Part shown: piece by piece, positions 1 through 5,156 of the stretch
Layout: each line of letters begins with the position of its first letter
How positions within the stretch are numbered: the first letter of the stretch is position 1
Source: an uncultured Polymorphobacter sp.
GTDB taxonomy: Bacteria > Pseudomonadota > Alphaproteobacteria > Sphingomonadales > Sphingomonadaceae
Length of the DNA: 5,156 nucleotides
Reading direction: 5' to 3'
NCBI GenBank assembly: GCA_937871645.1
Contig: CALMPZ010000588.1
Span: 1-5,156 of the forward strand
Notes under the pieces: generated by a model
Told to the model about the DNA's origin: nothing
What the model saw: the letters and a program-made list of their open reading frames with translations, nothing else
Database searches by the model: none
Position numbers and translations under genes: made by a program

Positions 1-517
1 CGGGCGTGATGAAGCTGCCATCGGACTGCCAGCCGGGCAGGCCGTTGCGGATTGTAGCGCCCTTGCCGCCTGGATGCTTGAAATCGACCGCGTAGGTAAA
101 GATTTCGCCGAGCCCGGTGCTCACCGGGCCGATCTGCGGCTGCACCCCATTGGGAAAGCTGTCGCGCGCTTGTGTCAGCCGCTCGCTGACCTGCTGACGC
201 GCGAAATACAGGTCGGTGGCTTCGCTGAATACCGCTGTCACCTGCGCGAAGCCGTTGCGCGAGATCGACCAGGTGCGTTCAAGGCCGGGAATACCGGCGA
301 GCGCGGTTTCGATCGGAAACGTCACGCGCTTTTCGATCTCGACCGGCGATAGGCCCGGTGCCGAAATACTGATCTGTACCTGCTTGTTGGTAATGTCAGG
401 AACCGCGTCTATCGGCAGTTTGCCAAGCTGCCAAAGGCCGATCAGGGCGACCGCCAGCGTCAGTATGACTACCGCGACACGCGCACGGACCGAAAGTGCA
501 ATCAGGCTTGCAAGCAT
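1..517 (-). CDS. czcA: CzcA-type heavy-metal efflux RND pump, N-terminal 172 codons (partial)
   Basis: This is the inner-membrane, proton-driven pump of a CzcCBA tripartite system, which moves divalent cations such as Co, Zn and Cd out of the cell; only its start is present. The translation opens with MLASLIALSVRARVAVVILT, giving transmembrane helix 1 at about residues 12-32. It is followed by the HME-RND signature KLPIDAVPDITNKQVQI (about 33-49), then APGLSPVEIEKRVTFPIE and IPGLERTWSISRNGFAQVT, which belong to the first porter subdomain. Family members are usually about 1,030-1,070 residues, so about 85% lies beyond the left edge. The diagnostic TM4 region, with the acidic proton-relay residues that separate metal subclasses, is not visible, so the substrate cannot be assigned. 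The ATG at 517 follows the czcB stop by three bases and has a GAGGGA ribosome binding site inside the end of czcB. Family assignment is firm; the symbol is by family. Confidence 0.95.
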   Translation of the reverse strand, partial: MLASLIALSVRARVAVVILTLAVALIGLWQLGKLPIDAVPDITNKQVQISISAPGLSPVEIEKRVTFPIETALAGIPGLERTWSISRNGFAQVTAVFSEATDLYFARQQVSERLTQARDSFPNGVQPQIGPVSTGLGEIFTYAVDFKHPGGKGATIRNGLPGWQSDGSFITP

Positions 518-520
518 GGC

Positions 521-1681
521 TCAGTGTCCCTCGGCTTCGTCGCCACTGCCCTTGGCGAGCTCGGCCTTGAGCCGGAACGCATTGTGCGTTGCGACCGATT
601 GTCCGGGCTTGAGCCCGGAGGTAATTTCAACGCGGCTGCCGCTGCGCGCGCCGATGGTGACCGGCGTGGCGACAAATCCGGTCGGGGTGCGCACGAACGC
701 CATGTCGCGGCCGTCGATGCTCTGTACGGCATCCTCGGGAACCACGATGCCCTCGCTGATCGCCGCGGTGCGCGGCAGGATGCGCACACGCAGCGACTGG
801 CCGGGACGGAAGCTGCCGCCGATGGGTTCGATGACCGCAGTTGCCTGCCGCGTCTCCGCATCGAGCGTCGGAGTTACTGCGCGGACCTTGCCCGCGACCG
901 TGACACCATCGCCGGCTTCGATGACCGCACGGTCACCGGCAGCAACGCGCTGGGCATCGACATTGCCAATCGCCGCCTCGATTTGGATGCGGCGCGAATC
1001 GGCGACGCGGAATAATTCGGTCTCGGGCTGGACGAATGCGCCGAGCACCGCCGGTGCGGCGGTAACGCGTCCCGCTATCGGGCTGGCAACGATAACCCCG
1101 CGGCCATTGGCGGCAACGCCAGCAGCGCTCGCGGCATTGGCGGCACGCGTGGCTTCGGCCTGTGCGGTTGCAGCTTCGGCCTGCGCGTTTTCATAGTCTG
1201 CACGCGGCGACACGCGTTGGTCATAGAGCGACTTTTCGCGCGCCAGATTACGCGCGGCCTGCGCGGCGCGCGCTGCGGCTGCGCTGCGGTCGGCAGCAAA
1301 TTGCGCGGCGTCGCGGCTTTCAACCAACGCCAACGCTTCGCCAGCCCGGACCGGGTCGCCGAGGCGCTTGTAGATTTGGGTCACCGCACCCGCCGCGCGT
1401 GCGGTCAACACCGCCTGGCCGGTCGGCGACGCTGCCACAATTGCCTGTGCGAGGATTTCGCCTGACAGCCCCCCTGCCGCAACCGGCTCTACCACGATAC
1501 CGGCACCACGAATTGCGTCGGTCGACAGCGTCAGGGCGTCGGCGGCATGCTCCGCTGGTTCTGCCTTAGCCGCCTCCATCATCGGCTCGGGAGGCGACCA
1601 CCGCGCCAGACCATATCCGCCAAAACCGGCGATCAGCGCCGTCACGGCAACGCCAAGCAACAAATTTCGATTTGCCGTCAT
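521..1681 (-). CDS. czcB: CzcB-type periplasmic adaptor (membrane fusion protein) of the efflux RND system
   Basis: This 386-residue HlyD/MFP-family adaptor links the CzcA pump to the CzcC channel across the periplasm. A single N-terminal hydrophobic helix (about residues 7-26) anchors or exports it. The first half of the lipoyl domain lies at about 88-122 (AGAVTQIYKRLGDPVRAGE). An Ala-rich coiled-coil hairpin follows at about 124-192, then the second lipoyl half (VIVASPIAGRVTAAPAVLGA), a beta-barrel domain, and a membrane-proximal domain ending with FRLKAELAKG. The ATG at 1681 is chosen because GGAGA sits six bases upstream. A TTG one codon earlier would leave only three bases of spacing. 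The A of the ATG is shared with the czcC stop (TGATG), implying translational coupling. Cupriavidus CzcB carries a His-rich N-terminal stretch; here the post-membrane segment has a single His (45), so metal chaperoning by this subunit may be weak. The family is clear and the metal is not. Confidence 0.95.
   Translation of the reverse strand: MTANRNLLLGVAVTALIAGFGGYGLARWSPPEPMMEAAKAEPAEHAADALTLSTDAIRGAGIVVEPVAAGGLSGEILAQAIVAASPTGQAVLTARAAGAVTQIYKRLGDPVRAGEALALVESRDAAQFAADRSAAAARAAQAARNLAREKSLYDQRVSPRADYENAQAEAATAQAEATRAANAASAAGVAANGRGVIVASPIAGRVTAAPAVLGAFVQPETELFRVADSRRIQIEAAIGNVDAQRVAAGDRAVIEAGDGVTVAGKVRAVTPTLDAETRQATAVIEPIGGSFRPGQSLRVRILPRTAAISEGIVVPEDAVQSIDGRDMAFVRTPTGFVATPVTIGARSGSRVEITSGLKPGQSVATHNAFRLKAELAKGSGDEAEGH
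527..532 (-). promoter_or_regulatory. ribosome binding site of czcA
   Basis: GAGGGA on the minus strand lies nine bases upstream of the czcA ATG at 517. It is embedded in the last sense codons of czcB (Glu-Gly before the terminal His), so czcA translation starts where czcB translation ends. It supports the ATG at 517 as the real start. Confidence 0.75.
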
Positions 1682-2937
1682 CAAATGTCTCCAAAAGGGG
1701 CGACGCCATTCAGGCGCGCCAGCGCGGCTTCGGCGCTGAGCCGTTCAAGCCGGGCGTTGATGGTCTGAGCGCGGGCGTCGAGCAGCATGCGCCGCGCGTT
1801 GAGCACGTCGAGCTGGCCGAGCTTGCCCGCCTGATAGCCGATGCGGACCAGTCGGTAGGCCTCGGCGGCGCTGCGTTCGCTCGCTTGCGCCGATGATATC
1901 CGGCTGAGCGCTGCGTCCGCGCGGGAAATCGCCGCACTGACATCAGCCTGCGCGTCGAAGCGCGCTGCCGCCAGCCGTGCTTCGGCACCGGACAGTGCCG
2001 CGTGTGCAGCAGCGATGTTGCCGCGGTTGCGATCGAACAACGGCAGCGGCATCGATATGCCACCAACCAGCGCCGTCACGTCCTCGGCAGCGAACCGGCG
2101 CACGCCGATGCCTGCGGTAAGGTCGAGTGTCGCGCGGGTTTTTTCGACCGTTGCGCGCGCCGCCGCGGCATCACGTTCGGCCAGCGCTGCTCGATACGCT
2201 GGACTTTTCATCGGGTCGGGCGCGGCCGGCGTTTCGATCCGGTCGGCGTGGACCAGCAAACTGACCGGGATCGAGGTGTAGGGCTCGGTGGCACCCGCCA
2301 GCGCGCTCAGCCGTGCGAACGCGTCTGCACGTTCGGCGCGTGCGGCATCGACGCCGGCGCGTGACGCCTCCACAGCACTGGCGGCCTGCACTGCGCGCAA
2401 ATCGGCTTCCTTGCCCGCCTTGACCAGCGCCCCGGCGATACGCGCGTCTTCCTGCGCCAGCGCGACGCTGTCCTGCGCCAGTTGCAGCCGCAATTCTGCC
2501 GCTTCGGCGACGGCGTAGGCAGCTGCGAGATCGAACGCAAAGTCACCACCGCCAAGTCCGGCACGGGCCTGCGCCGCTGCCACCCCGGCGTCGCCGGCGG
2601 CGATGCGCGCCGACCGCTTTCCGCCGAGCTCGAATGGTTGTTCGAACCGCGCTGTCGTCTCGGTCGTGGTGAAGCCCTGATACTGCTTTGAACCGCCCCA
2701 ATTCTCGACCTCGACCGCCACCGACGGGTTGGGGCGTGCGCGGGCCTGCGCCGCATTGCCCTGGGCTTCGCCAATCGCCGCCTGCGCCTCGGCCAGTCGC
2801 GGTGCGGTCGTCTGCGTCTGCCGCAGCAATTCGGAAAACGGCGGTGCGGGAGCCGCAACGGCGATTTGCGCCGCCAGCGTCAGCGCGCTCGCGCCAATCG
2901 AGGCCGCAGCAAGCGGCCACCATCGATGAATGGACAA
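1681..2937 (-). CDS. czcC: CzcC-type outer-membrane efflux channel (TolC/OMF family)
   Basis: This is the outer-membrane trimeric channel subunit of the CzcCBA complex, 418 residues and full length for the family. The N-terminus is a classic Sec signal (MSIHRWWP, then a hydrophobic run) with a likely cleavage site AVA|AP near residue 28. There is no lipobox Cys, so it is not a lipoprotein. The first OEP repeat carries ARPNPSVAVEVENWGG and then FEQPFELGGKR, both typical of CzcC/CusC-like proteins. The second repeat starts after about residue 240 and contains ISMPLPLFDRNRG. Long Ala-rich helices form the periplasmic tunnel. The only suitable start is a TTG at 2937, supported by an AGGCGAG site seven bases upstream and by the intact signal peptide. 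The stop overlaps the czcB start by one base. The 60 bases separating it from the upstream Cys/His gene hold only the ribosome binding site, with no clear terminator or promoter. Confidence 0.94.
   Translation of the reverse strand: MSIHRWWPLAAASIGASALTLAAQIAVAAPAPPFSELLRQTQTTAPRLAEAQAAIGEAQGNAAQARARPNPSVAVEVENWGGSKQYQGFTTTETTARFEQPFELGGKRSARIAAGDAGVAAAQARAGLGGGDFAFDLAAAYAVAEAAELRLQLAQDSVALAQEDARIAGALVKAGKEADLRAVQAASAVEASRAGVDAARAERADAFARLSALAGATEPYTSIPVSLLVHADRIETPAAPDPMKSPAYRAALAERDAAAARATVEKTRATLDLTAGIGVRRFAAEDVTALVGGISMPLPLFDRNRGNIAAAHAALSGAEARLAAARFDAQADVSAAISRADAALSRISSAQASERSAAEAYRLVRIGYQAGKLGQLDVLNARRMLLDARAQTINARLERLSAEAALARLNGVAPFGDI
1688..1692 (-). promoter_or_regulatory. ribosome binding site of czcB
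   Basis: GGAGA on the minus strand lies six bases upstream of the ATG at 1681, inside the end of czcC. The spacing is good for the ATG and too short for the TTG at 1684, which decides the start of czcB. Confidence 0.75.
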
Positions 2938-2944
2938 AGGAAAT

Positions 2945-2951
2945 CTCGCCT
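2945..2951 (-). promoter_or_regulatory. probable ribosome binding site of czcC
   Basis: AGGCGAG on the minus strand lies seven bases upstream of the TTG at 2937. It is an imperfect Shine-Dalgarno, but no better site or start exists nearby and the signal peptide begins immediately after this TTG. The weak site plus TTG start suggests a modest translation rate for the channel subunit. Confidence 0.5.
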
Positions 2952-2997
2952 GATTAACGGGACAGGTGCGCGCCGGAATCGGTCGCGCGGCTGGCCG

Positions 2998-3366
2998 TCA
3001 GGCGCGTGGAGGGTCGTCGAGCCTTTGTGCTGTTATCGACACCAACGCCGCTGCATGGCGGGGCGCCAACACGCTGGTCAATGGTGCCACCGCGCCGGCG
3101 GGACCAATGCTTGCCATGACGAATGAAGCACCGTGATGGCAATGCCCATGCGTGCAAAGCCCGGGGTCGCCGCGCTGGTGATCGGTATCAACGGGGCTCT
3201 GGCTCGCTACAGGTTCCAGGGCAGCGAACGTTTGCGTTGACGTTGTCGCCTCATCGCCAAGGCAGACGAACGAATCGGCCAATGGCGCGAGGATCAATAG
3301 CGCGACCAAGCACGCCGCAAGCGCGCCGCCCAGTCTGCGCCACCATGATTGTCCGACCGTCATCAT
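2998..3366 (-). CDS. small exported Cys/His-rich protein, probable periplasmic metal-binding accessory of czcCBA (CzcI-like position)
   Basis: This is a 122-residue protein (121 if the second of two adjacent ATG codons, at 3363, is used). A basic start with WWRR is followed by a hydrophobic segment at about 12-30, a signal peptide or membrane anchor. The mature part contains C35 and a dense metal-ligand cluster, CTHGHCHH at residues 71-78 (two Cys, four His). The rest is low-complexity and Ala-rich, with the tail RLDDPPRA. I cannot name the family. Short exported proteins with Cys/His motifs and a Pro/Arg-rich tail occur as CzcI-like or DUF2946-like proteins directly ahead of czcC in other proteobacteria, and that comparison is from memory. 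The inferred role is periplasmic binding or sensing of the metal that the pump exports. The reading frame is open back to 3774, but the extra part overlaps the permease gene in another frame and is rejected. No Shine-Dalgarno precedes the ATG. Confidence 0.8.
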   Translation of the reverse strand: MMTVGQSWWRRLGGALAACLVALLILAPLADSFVCLGDEATTSTQTFAALEPVASQSPVDTDHQRGDPGLCTHGHCHHGASFVMASIGPAGAVAPLTSVLAPRHAAALVSITAQRLDDPPRA

Positions 3367-3392
3367 CAGGGCTATAGCCGCGTCACGGTCGG
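3353..3392. repeat. inverted repeat flanking the start codons of the Cys/His gene
   Basis: CCGACCGT (3353-3360) and ACGGTCGG (3385-3392) are perfect 8-bp inverted arms separated by 24 bases. The spacer contains both candidate ATG codons, the TAG of the small membrane ORF and the 10-bp palindrome GGCTATAGCC (3370-3379). In the minus-strand RNA this could form a GC-rich stem presenting the start codons in its loop; in DNA it could be an operator. The repeat is seen directly; any function is inference. Confidence 0.45.
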
Positions 3393-3399
3393 TTGGGAA
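3371..3399 (-). promoter_or_regulatory. candidate weak promoter for the Cys/His gene and czcCBA
   Basis: On the minus strand, TTCCCA (3399-3394) and TATAGC (3376-3371) are separated by exactly 17 bases and each match four of six positions of the sigma-70 consensus. Transcription would start within a few bases of the ATG pair at 3366-3361, giving a leaderless or nearly leaderless message. That would also explain why this gene has no Shine-Dalgarno. The match is modest and could be chance; a single promoter upstream of the permease would serve equally well. Confidence 0.25.
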
Positions 3400-3521
3400 G
3401 CCAGGTGCGCTGCGGACGCCAGTTCGGCGAACGCCTGACAGATGATGGCCAGCGCCAAATTGAGGAACAGCGCTGCAAGCAAAACGCCGTTGAACAAGTC
3501 TGGCCAGCGCGAGCCCCTCAC
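3372..3521 (-). CDS. possible 49-residue single-pass membrane protein, unrecognised
   Basis: This short ORF lies in the gap between the permease and the Cys/His protein. From a GTG at 3521 it reads MRGSRWPDLFNGVLLAALFL and then continues hydrophobic to about residue 32, giving one convincing transmembrane helix (about 9-31, with one Cys at 28) and a short polar tail. About 78% of codons end in G or C, as expected for a gene here; the overlapping frame is not coding-like. It ends with TAG five bases before the ATG of the Cys/His gene, which has no ribosome binding site, so translation could be coupled. Against it: no good Shine-Dalgarno precedes the GTG and I recognise no family. It is also in the same frame as the permease, starting 30 bases after that stop, so it could be a decayed extension of the permease tail or chance. 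Confidence 0.4.
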   Translation of the reverse strand: MRGSRWPDLFNGVLLAALFLNLALAIICQAFAELASAAHLASQPTVTRL

Positions 3522-3551
3522 GTTGAATATTGCTCGTACGCTTGGGCTGCA

Positions 3552-5156
3552 TCACGGGGCTGCCGCCGCGACACGGCACCGATTGAGAATAAAGCCACCG
3601 AACACAGCGATGAGCATCAGAAATTGAGCGGCCAGTGACTGTAAGGTGGGGAAGATACCGAATATGGACACCCGGAACCCGCCCGCGACCGGCGTGATGC
3701 CGACTATGCCTGCTTCCTGCAGCGCCGACACGCCTTTGCCCGCGAGAACGACGGTGAGCATTGCCATTAGCCAAGCGCTGTAGGCGAAGAATTTCGCGAT
3801 CGGCAGGTCGCGACTATAGCGCAGCATGGCCCAGGCGATGAGGCCGAGTAGCAGGAGTGCCGAACCGGCGCCGGCCAGCATCATGCCGCCGTTGCCTTGG
3901 GTCCAAAGCGCAGCATAAAATAGGACTGTCTCGAACACCTCGCGATAAACAACGATGAAGGCTAAGCCGAACATAAACCAGGCCGACTGCCGCGACAGTG
4001 CGCGCGACATCTTCTCGCGGATGTAGCGTTGCCATTGGTCCGCCTGCGCCTTGCCGTGCATCCATATTCCCACGGAGAGCAGGACGACGGCCGCGAACAA
4101 CGATCCAAACCCTTCGGTAAGCTCCCGGCTCGCGCCGCTGATTCCGATTGCATAGGTCGCGATCACCCAGGTGATCGCGCCGGCGACGAGCGCGCCGATC
4201 CAGCCGCCATGGACGTAGGGCAGCACTTCCGGCCGCTCGGCCTTGCGTAAGAAAGCGATCATCGCGACGACGATCAGCAGAGCTTCGAGCCCTTCCCGCA
4301 GCAGGATGGTGAATGCACCAAGGAAGGTCGAGGCGCTACTCGCGGCATCCGGGGACAATGCCGCGTCAGCATCGTCGAACAGGCCATTGAGCACCTCGAC
4401 GCGCGTGGCGATCTCGTCGGCGGGGCGACCTTGCTGGAGCGATGCCCGGAACTCGCCCATGGCGCTTTCGATATGCCCCATGAGCGTCGCGTCGCGCGCG
4501 GTCAGCATCGGCTCGAGCGGCTCGAATCCGTCGAGATAGGCGGCGAGCGCGAGTTCCTGGGCCGCGTGGCGGTCGCCACCACGATAGGCGGCAAGACTCC
4601 GTGCCAGTTTTTCGCGCGCGGTGGTCAGCGAACCGGGAGCCTGCCGGATCACCGCGTCCGGGTGGCGGCGCAGATAGGCGATCACCGCGTCCGCCCTGTC
4701 TGGTCCGATCGTCTTCGCAAGGACCTCGGGTGTCAGCCCCGCCAATGTCGTCAGGTCGGGAATCCTGTGCCGCAGGTCGGGATCGGACTTCCACAGCCGC
4801 TCGCCCTGGCTTGCAAGAGCATCGGGAAAGGCGAAGCGACCGGCATAGAAGGCCAGGGCCCAGCGATCTTCGCTCGGCAAGTTCGCAAAGCTTTGCATCG
4901 CAGTGCCGTCAATGCCCTGGTCGATGACTTGGTAGAGCGCGAAGGGACTGCGCTGCCGCGCGCGCGTCACCTCGCTAAAAGCGATCGGCGGCGTCGTGAG
5001 TTTTGCAGCATCGGGGCCATGCCCATCCCCGGTCTTGCCGTGGCAGCTCGCGCAATTCTGCGCGAACAAGGTGGCGCCGCGCGTCAAATCTGGCGCCTTG
5101 TCCGGCGCGAGCGGCACGGGATAGGCCTTGAGCAGATCGGCGGCGAGGCCATGGGC
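3552..5156 (-). CDS. cytochrome c/FTR1-family iron permease fusion (partial, N-terminus off the window)
   Basis: This is a fusion of a periplasmic c-type cytochrome with an FTR1/EfeU-type permease (iron/lead transporter superfamily), which takes up iron after redox conversion at the membrane surface. The frame stays open to the right edge (AHGLAADLLKAYPVP), so the GTG at 5117 is not the start; 534 residues are visible. Numbered from the edge: heme-binding CASCH at 35-39 with likely axial Met87 in GTAMQSF; a helical periplasmic linker at about 175-270 with AYLDGFEPLE; then seven predicted membrane helices at about 278-303, 317-339, 349-368, 391-416, 425-445, 456-473 and 504-525. Both metal-binding RExxE motifs are intact: REGLE (287-291, helix 1) and REVFE (405-409, helix 4). 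The permease ends normally with TGA. Known family members are about 640 residues. The cytochrome probably accepts or donates electrons for iron; PbrT-like lead uptake is an alternative. Confidence 0.93.
   Translation of the reverse strand, partial: AHGLAADLLKAYPVPLAPDKAPDLTRGATLFAQNCASCHGKTGDGHGPDAAKLTTPPIAFSEVTRARQRSPFALYQVIDQGIDGTAMQSFANLPSEDRWALAFYAGRFAFPDALASQGERLWKSDPDLRHRIPDLTTLAGLTPEVLAKTIGPDRADAVIAYLRRHPDAVIRQAPGSLTTAREKLARSLAAYRGGDRHAAQELALAAYLDGFEPLEPMLTARDATLMGHIESAMGEFRASLQQGRPADEIATRVEVLNGLFDDADAALSPDAASSASTFLGAFTILLREGLEALLIVVAMIAFLRKAERPEVLPYVHGGWIGALVAGAITWVIATYAIGISGASRELTEGFGSLFAAVVLLSVGIWMHGKAQADQWQRYIREKMSRALSRQSAWFMFGLAFIVVYREVFETVLFYAALWTQGNGGMMLAGAGSALLLLGLIAWAMLRYSRDLPIAKFFAYSAWLMAMLTVVLAGKGVSALQEAGIVGITPVAGGFRVSIFGIFPTLQSLAAQFLMLIAVFGGFILNRCRVAAAAP

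Noticed and set aside
216..1196. Long plus-strand open frame (326 codons) opposite czcB and the start of czcA
   Set aside because: It is antisense to two unmistakable genes, its product is low-complexity Ser/Ala/Thr/Arg, and it spans the czcB-czcA junction. It is a typical shadow of GC-rich coding DNA.
1682..1684. TTG at 1684 as the start of czcB
   Set aside because: It would sit only three bases from the GGAGA site; the adjacent ATG at 1681 has proper spacing and forms a usual TGATG overlap.
2938..2997. GC-rich complementary stretch in the 60-base gap before czcC, considered as an attenuator or terminator
   Set aside because: Only about five base pairs can form (GCGCG with CGCGC), no T-run follows, and such pairing is expected by chance at this GC content.
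3372..3551. Stop-codon readthrough extending the FTR1 permease by the in-frame tail that follows
   Set aside because: The permease already ends where family members end, after its seventh helix, and no readthrough context is evident. It is kept only as an alternative explanation for the small ORF.
3367..3774. Extension of the Cys/His protein to a start at 3774
   Set aside because: The added 136 residues overlap the permease C-terminus in another frame, look like shadow sequence (Arg/His/Gly rich), and would bury the signal peptide that begins at the ATG pair.
5115..5117. GTG at 5117 as the start of the FTR1 fusion
   Set aside because: The frame continues to the window edge with family-like sequence (AHGLAADLLKAYP), and a start here would leave the heme domain without a signal peptide.

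Overview
The window is a 5.2 kb GC-rich stretch in which every credible gene lies on the minus strand, so transcription runs from right to left. High GC at third codon positions, TGA as the usual stop, and the combination of a cytochrome c/FTR1 permease with a czcCBA-type efflux set suggest an alphaproteobacterium, most likely a sphingomonad. That placement is an inference from gene style and not from a marker gene. The region looks like a metal-homeostasis or metal-resistance block of the kind found on accessory replicons and islands, but no mobile element, integrase or att site is visible here.

Layout in transcription order. (1) 5156-3552: a cytochrome c/FTR1 fusion permease, cut at its N-terminus by the window edge. 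(2) 3521-3372: a possible 49-residue single-pass membrane protein. (3) 3366-2998: a 122-residue exported protein with a Cys/His cluster (CTHGHCHH), in the position that CzcI-like proteins occupy ahead of czcC. (4) 2937-1681: czcC, the outer-membrane channel. (5) 1681-521: czcB, the periplasmic adaptor. (6) 517-1: the first 172 codons of czcA, the RND pump, cut by the left edge.

CzcA, CzcB and CzcC would form one tripartite complex that exports divalent cations (Co, Zn, Cd, possibly Ni or Cu) driven by protons. The junctions are very tight (1-base overlap, then 3-base gap), so czcCBA is one transcription unit. The exported Cys/His protein may act as a periplasmic metal sensor or buffer for it. 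The FTR1 protein belongs to the iron/lead transporter superfamily and moves metal inward, so the window places an import-type and an export-type metal system side by side on one strand.

There is no gene-free stretch longer than 185 bases. The most interesting part is 3350-3552, between the permease and the Cys/His protein. It holds a small membrane ORF ending five bases before the next start, a start without a ribosome binding site, a 10-bp palindrome and an inverted repeat whose arms flank the start codons.
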